Source of the DNA: Brevibacillus ruminantium
GTDB taxonomy: Bacteria > Bacillota > Bacilli > Brevibacillales > Brevibacillaceae
DNA length: 64,000 nt
Direction: 5' to 3'
Assembly (NCBI RefSeq): GCF_023746555.1
Contig: NZ_CP098755.1
Coordinates: 1,206,001-1,270,000, forward strand
The notes below the pieces were generated by a model, which had not been told where the DNA came from, did no database searches, and saw only the letters and a list, made by a program, of their open reading frames with translations. Shown here piece by piece: positions 42,892 through 51,758 of the stretch (position 1 is the stretch's first letter; each line of letters opens with the position of its first letter). Position numbers and translations under genes: made by a program.

Positions 42892-43809
42892 ATGAAGAAG
42901 AGGGGTTTGCTTCGTTTGCTGCCATCATTATTGATTATCGGTTCCCTTCTCGCAGGGTGCGGCTCGGGCAGCAGCGCAACGGGAAGTGCAAATCAGCCTG
43001 CACAGGGCAGCACGTCCGGCACGAAAGCGGAGTCCAGCGGTTCCGGGACATCATCCGCCGGCACTGAAGGAGCAGCCGAGAACAAGCAAGAGGTTACGCT
43101 CAAAGTAGGCGCGGCTCCTGTCCCGCATGCCGAAATCCTGGAATTTATCAAACCGAAGCTGAAAGAAGCGGGGGTCCAGCTGGAGGTGATTGTGCTGGAT
43201 GACGAGGCGCAGCTCAATCCGGCGTTAAAGGACGGGCAGATTGACGCCAACTTCTTCCAGCATGTGCCGTACCTGGACTCCGTCCGTGCTGAAAAAGGCT
43301 TCGATTTCGCCGTTACCACCAAAGTCCATGTAGAGCCGATCGGCCTTTACTCGCAGAAGCTGAAGTCCAAAGACGAGCTCAAGGACGGAGCCAAAATCGG
43401 AATACCCAATAACCCCTCCAACGAGTACAGAGCACTTGTGCTTTTGCAGCAGCAGGGGTTGATCAAGCTGAAGGACGGCCTGACCACCTATGAGGCGACA
43501 CCGAAAGATATTGCAGAGAATCCGAAGAACCTGCAATTTGTCGAGGCAGAAGCGGCAACACTGCCGCGAGCATTGCCCGATCTGGATGGCGCGGTGATCA
43601 ACACCAACGTGGTCCTGGAAGCGAAAATTGACCCCAACTCGGCCCTCTTTCGGGAAGACAAGGATTCTCCTTACGCCAATGTGATCACGGTCCGCAAAGG
43701 GGACGAAAACCGCGAAGAAATCAAAAAGCTGGACGCGGCGTTGCAGAGTCCCGAGGTGAAAAAATTCATCGAGGAGAAATACGGTGTCGCGGTCGTGCCT
43801 GCTTTTTAA
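42892..43809 (+). CDS. MetQ/NlpA family substrate-binding lipoprotein
   Basis: The 305-residue lipoprotein has a signal ending GSLLAGC (Cys20), a long Ser/Gly/Thr linker (residues 21-62) and an NlpA domain (KVGAAPVPHAEILEFIKPKL, DANFFQHVPYLDSV, KIGIPNNPSNEYRAL). Standard MetQ proteins bind methionine. Here the operon context suggests S-modified or N-acylated cysteine derivatives. SD ATGGGAG precedes the ATG, 30 bases after metI. Confidence 0.92.
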   Translation: MKKRGLLRLLPSLLIIGSLLAGCGSGSSATGSANQPAQGSTSGTKAESSGSGTSSAGTEGAAENKQEVTLKVGAAPVPHAEILEFIKPKLKEAGVQLEVIVLDDEAQLNPALKDGQIDANFFQHVPYLDSVRAEKGFDFAVTTKVHVEPIGLYSQKLKSKDELKDGAKIGIPNNPSNEYRALVLLQQQGLIKLKDGLTTYEATPKDIAENPKNLQFVEAEAATLPRALPDLDGAVINTNVVLEAKIDPNSALFREDKDSPYANVITVRKGDENREEIKKLDAALQSPEVKKFIEEKYGVAVVPAF

Positions 43810-43840
43810 CGCGAAATATGGATAAAGGGGAGGGCGCAGC

Positions 43841-45172
43841 ATGACACAGACAAGGCAATTGAAACTGGGGGCAATGATTCACGGCGTCGGAGGGACGATG
43901 GACGGATGGCGGCATCCGGCTATCCCTTCCGATGCCAGTGTGAATCTCGGCTTTTACAAGCAGCAGGCGCTGAAAGCGGAGTCGGGAAAATTTGATCTGG
44001 TCTTTATTGCAGATGGACTGTACATCAATGAAAAATCGATCCCGCATTTTTTAAACCGGTTTGAGCCAATCACGATTTTGTCCGCGCTGGGCGCAGTTAC
44101 CTCCCGCATCGGTCTGGTCGGAACCCTCTCCACCTCCTACAGCGAGCCCTTTACCGTGGCCAGGCAATTCGCTTCCATCGACCACATCAGCGGCGGCAGG
44201 GCGGGCTGGAATGTCGTGACTTCACCCTTGGAAGGCTCCGCGCTCAATTACGGGAAAACGCATCCGGCCCATCAGAAGCGCTACCAGATCGCCGAAGAGT
44301 TTCTGGAAGTGGCCAAAGGCTTGTGGGATTCCTGGGAGGACGATGCTTTTATCCGCGACAAGGAATCGGGCGTCTTTTTTGATCCGCAGAAGCTGCACCG
44401 GCTCAATCACCAGGGCGCCTATTTTTCCGTACAGGGACCGCTCAATATCGCCCGCTCGCGGCAGGGGCAACCGGTCATTTTTCAGGCGGGATCGTCGGAG
44501 AGCGGCAAAACGCTGGCAGCCAAATCGGCAGATGCTGTTTTCACCAACCACGAAAATCTGGAGGACGCCAAGCGATTTTACCAGGATGTAAAGCGCAGAG
44601 CGGCCCAGTATGGACGCACGTCCCAAGAGATTCTGATCTTCCCGGGCATTGGCCCGATCGTCGGTCGGACGAGTGCGGAAGCCGAGCAGAAATACGAAGA
44701 AGTGGCGAGGCTGGTTACCATCGAAAATGCGCTTCACTTTCTGGGCAGGTTTTTTGATCACTTCGATTTTTCTCAATTCCCGCTGGATGAGCCTTTCCCG
44801 GATATCGGCGACGTCGGCAGCAACAGCTTCCGCAGCACGACAGACAAAATCAAGCAGCAGGCAAAAGAACAAAATCTGACCCTGCGCCAGGTTGCCCTGC
44901 TGGCAGCGACGCCGCGCAACAATTTTATCGGGACGCCGGACACTGTCGCCGATTTGATCCAGCAGTGGTTTGAAGAAGAAGCCGCGGATGGCTTTATCAT
45001 CCATGCCAGCGTCCCGGGCGGGCTGGATGACTTCGTCGAACAGGTCGTCCCGATTTTGCAGGAGCGGGGAATTTTCCGCAGGGAGTATGAGCATGACACC
45101 TTGCGCGGAAATCTTGGGCTGCCTGTTCCCCGGAATCGCTATACCCTCGCCAGACAAAAGCTTCATCGCTAA
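43841..45172 (+). CDS. NtaA/SnaA/DszA-family FMN-dependent monooxygenase (CmoJ/YxeK-like), copy 2
   Basis: The 443-residue paralogue of the enzyme at the head of the operon shares [54 protein letters not shown] and [13 protein letters not shown]. The two share the whole domain layout but differ clearly in the substrate-side loops, so they probably handle different S-substituents. SD AAAGGGGAGGG. It uses reduced FMN, probably from the SsuE-type reductase at the cluster end. Confidence 0.9.
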   Translation: MTQTRQLKLGAMIHGVGGTMDGWRHPAIPSDASVNLGFYKQQALKAESGKFDLVFIADGLYINEKSIPHFLNRFEPITILSALGAVTSRIGLVGTLSTSYSEPFTVARQFASIDHISGGRAGWNVVTSPLEGSALNYGKTHPAHQKRYQIAEEFLEVAKGLWDSWEDDAFIRDKESGVFFDPQKLHRLNHQGAYFSVQGPLNIARSRQGQPVIFQAGSSESGKTLAAKSADAVFTNHENLEDAKRFYQDVKRRAAQYGRTSQEILIFPGIGPIVGRTSAEAEQKYEEVARLVTIENALHFLGRFFDHFDFSQFPLDEPFPDIGDVGSNSFRSTTDKIKQQAKEQNLTLRQVALLAATPRNNFIGTPDTVADLIQQWFEEEAADGFIIHASVPGGLDDFVEQVVPILQERGIFRREYEHDTLRGNLGLPVPRNRYTLARQKLHR

Positions 45173-45368
45173 AGAAGGGAAGAGCCGGACACCGAGCGTC
45201 TGTACTTCAACGAAAGACATCACGGGAACTTGGAACTTGCATTCTTATACCCAACTATTTCGATGTGAAAATATGTTTTTAATTCCCGTCCTCGATCTGA
45301 CGACAGCGTTGCTTGCGAAGCGTATGCACGCGGAAGAAAAAGCAAGGTAAAAAAGGGAGGAACCTTCG

Positions 45369-46397
45369 ATGGCTATCAAATTGAGCCTGTTAGATCAAAG
45401 TCCGATTTTTCCGGGAGAGACATCATCCGATGCATTGCAACGCACCGTACAGCTCGCCAAGCAAGCGGAAGCACTCGGCTATCACCGCTTTTGGGTGTCG
45501 GAGCATCACGATTCAGATCTGGTGGCCGGTTCGTCGCCGGAGGTCCTGATCGCCTACCTGCTCGCTCACACCCAGCGCATCCGCATCGGCTCCGGCGGGG
45601 TGATGCTGCAGCATTACAGCCCGTATAAAGTGGCGGAAAATTTCAATGTGCTTGCTTCTTTGGCACCTGGCCGCATTGATCTGGGGATCGGCCGAGCGCC
45701 GGGAGGGCTGCCTCTCTCTACACAGGCGCTGCAGCAGGGAGCAGCCGGAGAATCGTCTGATCTGACGGAAAAAATCAGGGAGCTGGAAAAATTCCTCACT
45801 CATTCGCTGGAAGAGGATCATCCGCTGTACGGCCTGCGCGCCACGCCCATTCCCGCAAGTCCAGCCGACATTTACATCCTGGGCACCAGTGTAGCCAGTG
45901 CGGAAATCGCCGCTGAGCTGGGGCTACCCTATGTTTTCTCCCTGTTTATCAACACGGACGAGGCGACGGCCGAGCTGGCGATCAATACGTATCGGACTCG
46001 CTTCCGTCCGTTTCGGGGAACAGTTCCGCAGCCGATCCTGGCACTCTCCGTCATCACAGCGGAAACGGATGAAGAGGCTGAGGAGCTGGCCCGGGGCATC
46101 CAGCTTGCCAGGGTTCATTTGGCAAATGGAAGGACCTTTACCCTGAATACGGTGGAACAGGCAGAGGAATTCGGCAAACAATCCAAGCAAGCGTACATGG
46201 TCGAGGTTCGCGAGGCAGAGATTGTGAAAGGTTCGAAGGAAACCGTGCGAGCCTGGCTGCTGGAAGCGGAGAAGAAATTCGGGGTGAGCGAATTTATCGT
46301 AACCTCAGCGGTCAAGGATTTTCAGAAACGGCTGGACTCCTTCGCCTTGCTGCAAGCGGCAATAGCGGATGAACCGGCGGAGCAGTCGGCCGTGTAG
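45369..46397 (+). CDS. LLM-class flavin oxidoreductase, CmoO (YtmO)/MsnO8-like
   Basis: The 342-residue luciferase-like protein begins LSLLDQSPIFPGETSSDALQ, with FWVSEHHDSDLVAGSSPEVL and SLAPGRIDLGIGRAPGG. These are signatures of the MsnO8 group to which YtmO (CmoO) of the B. subtilis S-methylcysteine operon belongs. It is shorter than the two NtaA-type enzymes and is not a paralogue in the close sense. SD AAGGGAGG. A 196-base gap precedes it with no gene seen. Confidence 0.88.
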   Translation: MAIKLSLLDQSPIFPGETSSDALQRTVQLAKQAEALGYHRFWVSEHHDSDLVAGSSPEVLIAYLLAHTQRIRIGSGGVMLQHYSPYKVAENFNVLASLAPGRIDLGIGRAPGGLPLSTQALQQGAAGESSDLTEKIRELEKFLTHSLEEDHPLYGLRATPIPASPADIYILGTSVASAEIAAELGLPYVFSLFINTDEATAELAINTYRTRFRPFRGTVPQPILALSVITAETDEEAEELARGIQLARVHLANGRTFTLNTVEQAEEFGKQSKQAYMVEVREAEIVKGSKETVRAWLLEAEKKFGVSEFIVTSAVKDFQKRLDSFALLQAAIADEPAEQSAV

Positions 46398-46433
46398 CAC
46401 GATACGGGAAGGGAAGAAGGGAGGATGCGCTGG

Positions 46434-47669
46434 ATGACACATACGACAGATGAACAAGCGCGATTGACGGATTTGGACGACAGGTTGGTAGCCATCCGCC
46501 GCCATCTGCATGAGTATCCCGAGCTGTCGGGAGAGGAATTCGAAACCACGGCCAGGATACGGGAATGGCTGGCAGAGGCGGGGATACAGACAGCGGACTA
46601 CGGGCTGAAAACCGGGGTGATCGCGGAAATCGGCGGACAAAGCGAAGGACCGATTATCGCGCTGCGCGCTGATATTGACGCCTTGCCCATCCAGGAAGAG
46701 ACCGGCCTTTCTTACGCCTCCCGCTATCCCGGGAAAATGCATGCGTGCGGGCATGATTTTCACACCGCTGCTTTGCTGGGAGCTGCGTTTCTTTTAAAGG
46801 AGAGGGAGAGTGAGCTGCAGGGGAGGGTGCGGCTGATTTTCCAACCGGCGGAAGAGAAAGCGCTCGGCGCGCTCCAGGTGATCGAAAGCGGCGCGCTGGA
46901 AGGCGTCCGTGCGATCTTTGGCCTGCATAACAAACCGGATTTGCCGGTTGGCACGATCGGCATCAAGGCAGGAGCGCTGATGGCGGCAGCAGACGGGTTT
47001 TTGCTGGAGGTGAAAGGTCTGGGGACGCATGCCGCGGTGCCGGAAGCCGGAGTCGACCCGATTGTAGCCGCTTCGCAAATCGTCACTTCCCTGCAATCGA
47101 TCGTCAGCCGCAATATCGGTTCACAGCAACAGGCCGTGGTCAGCGTTACCCGTTTTCACAGCGGAACCTCCTGGAACGTGATCCCGGAAAAAGCAATCCT
47201 CGACGGGACGATCCGCACCTTCGAAGAGGGGGTAAGGGCGACAGCCCGTGAACGGTTTCAGCAAATTGTGGAGGGGGTGGCGGCTGCTTATCGGGTACAG
47301 GCAGATCTGCGCTGGATACAGGGGCCGCCTGCTGTCCGCAATGATGGCCGGCTGGCTGAGCTGGCCCGGACTGCAGCGGAGAACCTGGGTTTACGTACAG
47401 TGGAACCGCCGCCTTCACCGGCCGGAGAAGATTTTGCCTACTATCAAAAAGAGGTTCCCGGACTGTTTCTCTTCGTGGGTACAGCGGGCTTACGAGAATG
47501 GCATCATCCTGCTTTTGACCTGGACGAGAGGGCTCTGCCAATCACGGCGCGTTGTCTGGCCGCGCTCGCTGGGCTGGCACTCGGCTCGTTGCCGGAGCAG
47601 CGCAATCAAAAAAGAGGTGAGCAGGATGGGGGATTCACAACGATTCGTAATCATACGCGAGGCGAATGA
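46434..47669 (+). CDS. M20D amidohydrolase (N-acyl-cysteine deacylase, SndA/YxeP-like)
   Basis: The 411-residue metalloenzyme has RRHLHEYPELSGEEFET, ALRADIDALPIQEETGL, the metal motif MHACGHDFHTAALLGAA and FQPAEEKALGA with the catalytic Glu. These define the HipO/AmhX group, which removes acyl groups from N-acyl amino acids. In the related operons the enzyme deacetylates N-acetylcysteine-type products. The start at MTHTTDEQ is used since GGGAGG lies 9 bases ahead. Its 3' end overlaps the next gene by 44 bases. Confidence 0.9.
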   Translation: MTHTTDEQARLTDLDDRLVAIRRHLHEYPELSGEEFETTARIREWLAEAGIQTADYGLKTGVIAEIGGQSEGPIIALRADIDALPIQEETGLSYASRYPGKMHACGHDFHTAALLGAAFLLKERESELQGRVRLIFQPAEEKALGALQVIESGALEGVRAIFGLHNKPDLPVGTIGIKAGALMAAADGFLLEVKGLGTHAAVPEAGVDPIVAASQIVTSLQSIVSRNIGSQQQAVVSVTRFHSGTSWNVIPEKAILDGTIRTFEEGVRATARERFQQIVEGVAAAYRVQADLRWIQGPPAVRNDGRLAELARTAAENLGLRTVEPPPSPAGEDFAYYQKEVPGLFLFVGTAGLREWHHPAFDLDERALPITARCLAALAGLALGSLPEQRNQKRGEQDGGFTTIRNHTRGE

Positions 47670-48225
47670 AGCGGAAGAGGAAGCGGTCCGAAGCGTCATG
47701 CTGGAAGCCTACGAGCAGTATGCCGCTGTGCTTCCCGCCCCGGTTTGGGAGCAATATCGAAGCGCGATTAGCGAGTCTGCCAGCGGGAACGCTCCAATTG
47801 CCCGGATTGTCGCGGAAATTGATAGAGACATTGTCGGGAGTGTGCAGCTGTACACCTCATCTGAAGCCGCATACGGACGGACCGATTTGGGCATTGCCAG
47901 TCCCGTGATCCGCTACCTCTCTGTCTCCCGGCGGGCTAGAGGGAAGGGGGTGGCTACCGCATTGATCGGAGAGAGTGTCAGGCGGTCGCTGGAGCTGGGG
48001 GCCACTCAGCTTTATCTGCATACCTCCGACATGATGGCATCGGCAATCAGGCTGTATGAGCGGCTTGGCTTTGAACGGGCGTATGACAAAGAGTTTCACA
48101 ATGGCTTGTATCTGGTGAAAAGCTATCGACTCTCTCTGACGGATCAAACCCTGGTACCGACAGGGGCAGAGACCTCTTCCGGAGTGAAAGTGTGTGTCGC
48201 CAGAGACAGAGAGCATTCCCATTGA
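47626..48225 (+). CDS. GNAT family N-acetyltransferase
   Basis: The 199-residue acetyltransferase shows the acetyl-CoA site VIRYLSVSRRARGKGVATAL and the C-terminal motif SAIRLYERLGFERAYD. In B. subtilis sulfur-salvage operons, YtmI (SnaA) or YxeL (SnaB) acetylate the amino group of S-modified cysteines before oxidation. The gene's placement suggests the same first step here. AAAGAGGTGAG inside the end of the amidohydrolase gene is the SD. Confidence 0.85.
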   Translation: MGDSQRFVIIREANEAEEEAVRSVMLEAYEQYAAVLPAPVWEQYRSAISESASGNAPIARIVAEIDRDIVGSVQLYTSSEAAYGRTDLGIASPVIRYLSVSRRARGKGVATALIGESVRRSLELGATQLYLHTSDMMASAIRLYERLGFERAYDKEFHNGLYLVKSYRLSLTDQTLVPTGAETSSGVKVCVARDREHSH

Positions 48226-48269
48226 GCATTTTCCAAAGAACATTTCTAGCAGATAGGGAGGAAAAGAGC

Positions 48270-48542
48270 ATGGCTGCCGACAGAAAAGTGGTTGTTTGGA
48301 GCAAACAAGGTTGTCACTTTTGCAACGAGGTGAAGGAGTATCTGGAAAAACATCAGATTCCCTACGAGAACATCAGCGTAGACGGAAATGATTCGCTTCG
48401 TGACGTCCTGCAAGCGAAATACAGCATCCGGCATGTTCCGGTTGTTGAGGTGGGCACCGGGACCAGCTATGTGGCATGGGTGGATTTGCAGCTGGGCCGT
48501 CTGGAATCGCTGCTGGCGGTGACTGCAACGGAGAAAGCATGA
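48270..48542 (+). CDS. Glutaredoxin-like protein (CmoI/YtnI-like)
   Basis: The 90-residue thioredoxin-fold protein has the active site CHFC (Cys15, Cys18) in VVVWSKQGCHFCNEVKEYLE and the cis-Pro loop RHVPVVEVG. It likely supplies reducing equivalents to the oxygenase steps, as assumed for YtnI. The last codons lie inside the first unit of a tandem repeat that continues beyond the stop. AGGGAGG is the SD. Confidence 0.88.
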   Translation: MAADRKVVVWSKQGCHFCNEVKEYLEKHQIPYENISVDGNDSLRDVLQAKYSIRHVPVVEVGTGTSYVAWVDLQLGRLESLLAVTATEKA

Positions 48543-48651
48543 AGCTGGGCCGGACGACTGCAACAGAGAATGCTTGAGGCTGGCCTGGAGACGACTGCGT
48601 CGGAGAATGATTGAAGCGGGGACGACGACTGCCGCGGAGAAAGCCTGTTTC
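48519..48651 (+). repeat. Degenerate tandem repeat overlapping the end of the glutaredoxin gene
   Basis: Four units with periods of about 35, 37 and 34 bases share GACTGC-N5-GGAGAA(A/T)GC-like cores. The first unit includes the last codons and the stop of the glutaredoxin gene. The remaining three occupy the non-coding gap before the SsuE-type gene. Units are contiguous and diverged, so this is old duplication and not a CRISPR array. Confidence 0.7.
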
Positions 48652-48736
48652 CGGGCTGGGCGGCTTTCACGAATAAACCGCGAAGCAAGCATGAGAAAAG
48701 CCTTAACCAAACATTTGCAAGAGGAGGCAAAATAAG

Positions 48737-49267
48737 ATGGCCCGCATTGTCATTATTTCGGGAAGTCCCAATCATCAGTCCCGTCTCTTGGGGTTGATTG
48801 GCCATACAGAGGATCGGCTGCAACAGCTTGGTCATGAAGTTAGTCTGATTGCCGTTGCCGATTTGCCCGCAGAAGACTTGATCCGGGCGAATTTCACCAG
48901 TGAACAGCTTCAAAGGCCGCTTGAGCTGGTGACGGAGGCGGATGCGGTCATTATCGCCAGCCCTGTTTACAAGGCAGCCTATTCGGGCATTCTCAAAACC
49001 TTCCTGGATTTGTTGCCTCAAAAAGGGCTGAAGGGCAAAGTGGTTCTGCCCCTGTTCATCGGCGGGACGATCGCTCATTTGCTGGCGATTGACTATGCGT
49101 TAAAGCCGGTGGTAGCAGCGCTGGGCGGCACCCATATTTTATCCGGCGTGTACGGGGTGGATCAGTGGGTGGAGCGGCTGGAAGGCGGAGGATTTGAGCT
49201 GTCTGAGGAACTTCGACAGCGGTTGGAAACGGCGGTTCAGCAGCTTGATGTGGAATTGCAAGGGTGA
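48737..49267 (+). CDS. ssuE: NAD(P)H-dependent FMN reductase (SsuE-like)
   Basis: The 176-residue flavodoxin-fold reductase has ISGSPNHQSRLLGLI (FMN phosphate loop), SPVYKAAYSGILKTFLDLLP and KGKVVLPLFIGGTIAHLLAI, close to SsuE. It delivers FMNH2 to two-component monooxygenases and is therefore the natural partner of the three luciferase-fold enzymes upstream. SD AAGAGGAGG. Confidence 0.9.
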   Translation: MARIVIISGSPNHQSRLLGLIGHTEDRLQQLGHEVSLIAVADLPAEDLIRANFTSEQLQRPLELVTEADAVIIASPVYKAAYSGILKTFLDLLPQKGLKGKVVLPLFIGGTIAHLLAIDYALKPVVAALGGTHILSGVYGVDQWVERLEGGGFELSEELRQRLETAVQQLDVELQG

Positions 49268-49460
49268 TTCTGAAAAAAATCAATGGGGTGGGGCGTCTCT
49301 TCGCAAGCTCCAGTTAAGCTGCTAACCATTGAGCAGCTTTCAAGACAGCCAGGACGTAAAAATTTCTCATCACCATGTTTACTTTTTTCTTTTCCTGGCA
49401 ATCATAAACAGGCAAGATTCTATTTCAAAATGTATGTGCTACATTGCTAGGAGGAAAATG

Positions 49461-49661
49461 ATGGAACAAGGTAAAGTAAAATGGTTTAACGGTGAAAAAG
49501 GCTACGGGTTTATCGAGCGGGAAGGCGGAGAGGATGTATTTGTACATTTTTCTGCCATCCAAGAAGAAGGCTATAAAACCCTGGATGAAGGCCAGGAAGT
49601 TACGTTTGACATCGAAAATGGACAGCGCGGCCCGCAAGCGACGAACGTACGCAAAGTATGA
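49461..49661 (+). CDS. Cold shock protein (CspA family)
   Basis: The 66-residue OB-fold protein has the RNA-binding motifs [12 protein letters not shown] (RNP1) and DVFVHFSAI (RNP2). It destabilises RNA secondary structure. Two adjacent ATGs follow AGGAGG; the second gives normal spacing (6) and the usual N-terminus MEQGKVKWF. The roughly 190-base AT-rich region upstream may hold the long untranslated leader typical of csp genes. Confidence 0.95.
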   Translation: MEQGKVKWFNGEKGYGFIEREGGEDVFVHFSAIQEEGYKTLDEGQEVTFDIENGQRGPQATNVRKV

Positions 49662-49684
49662 ACGTACAATAGATGATCAGACAA

Positions 49685-49716
49685 GCAGATCTGTTTTTCA
49701 CAGGTCTGTTTTTTCT
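49685..49716 (+). terminator. Terminator after the cold shock gene
   Basis: CAGATCTG pairs with CAGGTCTG (with one G-U) around TTTTTCA, followed by TTTTTT. Confidence 0.75.
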
Positions 49717-49800
49717 TTTGGTTTGAAAAGTGACGGAGAGGAATAGAATGGTGAAAGTGTGGGGAAAATAGAAAATACGCTGTTAACAACCTTTTTCATC

Positions 49801-49828
49801 TCCTCGCTGCTTGGCGAGGATTTTTTTT
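49801..49828 (+). terminator. Hairpin with T run between csp and katA
   Basis: CCTCGC-TGCTT-GGCGAGG is followed by ATTTTTTTT. No gene is seen just before it, so it may back up the csp terminator. Confidence 0.7.
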
Positions 49829-49855
49829 GCGATTTTTTCGATATAAATTCTCTAA

Positions 49856-49870
49856 TTAAAATTATTATAA
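49856..49870. promoter_or_regulatory. PerR box upstream of katA
   Basis: TTAAAATTATTATAA matches the PerR consensus TTATAATNATTATAA at all but one specified position. It is 86 bases upstream of the start codon, where PerR would repress catalase until peroxide oxidises it. Confidence 0.8.
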
Positions 49871-49889
49871 AAAAGTATTGATTTTAGTA

Positions 49890-49904
49890 TGATAAATGTT
49901 ATCA
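49890..49904. promoter_or_regulatory. Fur-like box overlapping the katA promoter region
   Basis: TGATAAATGTTATCA is a perfect dyad (TGATAA/TTATCA) and differs from the 7-1-7 Fur consensus TGATAATNATTATCA only at the two central-flanking positions. It lies downstream of the PerR box. Confidence 0.5.
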
Positions 49905-49941
49905 TTTGATTGTAAGATCAAATTAGCGAGGTGACTTGACG

Positions 49942-51405
49942 ATGAGTGCAAATAGGAAGAACAATCTTACCACCAGTTGGGGAGCACCTGTCGGGGATAA
50001 TCAACACTCTATGACTGCCGGTTCGCGCGGTCCCACTTTGATCCAGGATGTTCATCTGCTGGAAAAGCTGGCGCATTTCAACCGGGAACGAATCCCCGAG
50101 CGGGTTGTGCATGCCAAAGGGGCGGGTGCACACGGTTATTTTGAAGTCACCAATGATTTGACTGCGCACACGAAAGCCGCTTTTTTATCGGAAGTCGGCA
50201 AACGCACTCCGCTTTTTGTTCGATTCTCGACGGTGGCCGGCGAGTTGGGCTCCGCTGATACCGTCCGTGACCCGCGAGGATTTGCCGTGAAGTTTTACAC
50301 CGAAGAGGGCAACTATGATCTGGTCGGGAATAACACACCTGTTTTCTTTATTCGGGATGCGATCAAGTTTCCGGACTTCATTCATACACAAAAAAGAGAT
50401 CCTCAAACACATCTGAAAAATCCGACAGCGGTCTGGGACTTCTGGTCATTGTCTCCTGAATCCCTGCATCAGGTTACGATCCTGATGTCCGACCGGGGAA
50501 TTCCCGCGACCCTGCGTCATATGCACGGCTTTGGCAGTCATACCTTCAAGTGGGTCAATGCCAAGGGAGAGGGCATCTGGGTCAAATACCATTTCAAAAC
50601 CGAGCAGGGTATCAAAAATCTCTCCTCTGAAGCAGCAGCCAAGATTGCCGGCGAAAACCCGGATTATCATACAGAAGATTTGTTCAATGCGATCAAAAAC
50701 GGCGACTATCCGGCATGGCGACTCTACGTGCAGCTGATGCCGCTGGAAGACGCAGATACGTATCGCTTCGATCCATTTGACGTGACGAAGGTATGGTCGC
50801 AAAAGGATTATCCGCTGATCGAAGTCGGCCGAATGGTTCTGGATCGAAACCCGGATAATTACTTTGCCGAGGTGGAGCAGGCGACGTTCTCCCCAGGCAC
50901 TCTGGTACCAGGCATTGAAGTTTCTCCGGACAAAATGCTGCAGGGACGGCTTTTTGCCTACCATGATGCACATCGCTATCGCGTCGGGACCAATCATCAG
51001 ATGCTGCCCATCAACCGCCCGCGCAACGACGTGCAAAACTATCAGCGCGACGGTCACATGCGCTTTGATCAAAACGGAGGCGGCTCCGTCTACTACGAAC
51101 CCAACAGCTTTGGCGGTCCGACCGAAGCGCAGGAGCACAGGACGACGGCCTATCCCGTAGCCGGCGAAGCAGACAGCGTCGCCTATGATCGCGATGATCA
51201 CTATACCCAGGCGGGCGATCTCTATCGCCTGATGAGTGAGGGCGAGCGGGTGCGTCTGGTTCAAAATATTGTTAATTCCATGAAGCCGGTAACAATAGAA
51301 GAGATCAAGCTCCGGCAGATTGGACATTTTTACAAGGCCGATCCGGAGTACGGAACGCGCGTGGCGGAAGGGCTTGGCTTGCCTGTACCGGGTGAGGCAA
51401 AATGA
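49942..51405 (+). CDS. katA: Catalase (monofunctional haem catalase, KatA type)
   Basis: The 487-residue small-subunit catalase has catalytic His in [17 protein letters not shown], Asn in [18 protein letters not shown], and the haem-ligand Tyr in [16 protein letters not shown]. Length and motifs fit clade 3 vegetative catalases. It converts hydrogen peroxide to water and oxygen in the cytoplasm. The start is the ATG after GAGGTGAC; a TTG two codons before it is less well placed. Its stop overlaps the next small gene. Confidence 0.97.
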   Translation: MSANRKNNLTTSWGAPVGDNQHSMTAGSRGPTLIQDVHLLEKLAHFNRERIPERVVHAKGAGAHGYFEVTNDLTAHTKAAFLSEVGKRTPLFVRFSTVAGELGSADTVRDPRGFAVKFYTEEGNYDLVGNNTPVFFIRDAIKFPDFIHTQKRDPQTHLKNPTAVWDFWSLSPESLHQVTILMSDRGIPATLRHMHGFGSHTFKWVNAKGEGIWVKYHFKTEQGIKNLSSEAAAKIAGENPDYHTEDLFNAIKNGDYPAWRLYVQLMPLEDADTYRFDPFDVTKVWSQKDYPLIEVGRMVLDRNPDNYFAEVEQATFSPGTLVPGIEVSPDKMLQGRLFAYHDAHRYRVGTNHQMLPINRPRNDVQNYQRDGHMRFDQNGGGSVYYEPNSFGGPTEAQEHRTTAYPVAGEADSVAYDRDDHYTQAGDLYRLMSEGERVRLVQNIVNSMKPVTIEEIKLRQIGHFYKADPEYGTRVAEGLGLPVPGEAK

Positions 51406-51539
51406 CGAAGAGCACCCAAAGCACGCAAAGCATCTGCCCGATTTGCCACACAGCACTCACCTATTTGAAGCATAGTACGTTATGCGAGTGCGGGATGCGG
51501 GTAAAGCCGAAAAAAAAGCTGAAGCTGCAGAGTGCGTAA
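51402..51539 (+). CDS. 45-residue zinc-ribbon-like protein coupled to katA
   Basis: Starting at the ATG that overlaps the katA stop (ATGA), this frame encodes [20 protein letters not shown] and ends [11 protein letters not shown]. Two cysteine pairs (CPIC at 12-15 and CEC at 28-30) make a compact zinc site, and the tail is strongly basic. GGTGAGG inside the end of katA can serve as SD, and the katA terminator lies after this gene, so it is part of the transcript. It is too short for ordinary gene finders. No function is known. Confidence 0.6.
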   Translation: MTKSTQSTQSICPICHTALTYLKHSTLCECGMRVKPKKKLKLQSA

Positions 51540-51546
51540 AAAAGCG

Positions 51547-51584
51547 AAAAACCGCCTGAGCACACAAGCATCAGGCGGTTTTTG
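51547..51584 (+). terminator. Terminator of the katA operon
   Basis: AAAAACCGCCTGA pairs with TCAGGCGGTTTTT around GCACACAAGCA. Confidence 0.92.
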
Positions 51585-51590
51585 TTGTAC

Positions 51591-51621
51591 CTTTGGAAAA
51601 TTTAACTTCGCTAACGGGTTC
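51591..51621 (+). repeat. Dispersed intergenic repeat, copy 2
   Basis: This carries TTTAACTTCGCTAAC and flanks very like the reverse strand of 4487-4517, with one gap and a few substitutions. Confidence 0.5.
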
Positions 51622-51689
51622 ACTCCTGTTCCCTTGCGCTTTGGCTGTCAACCCCGCAGGCCTTGAGATCAACTTATCACATCCGGCAC

Positions 51690-51731
51690 GTAAAAAAACA
51701 GCCTAGAACATGTTCATGTTTTAGACTGGTT
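51690..51731 (-). terminator. Terminator of the superoxide dismutase gene
   Basis: On the minus strand CAGTCTAAAACATG pairs with CATGTTCTAGGCTG (one G-U), followed by TTTTTTT. Confidence 0.8.
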
Positions 51732-51758
51732 GACGTGCTTCTATTCATCTTTTTTCTG

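Noticed and set aside
48519..48651. Possible CRISPR or small RNA cluster
   Set aside because: Units are diverged, contiguous and begin inside a coding end; no spacer structure.
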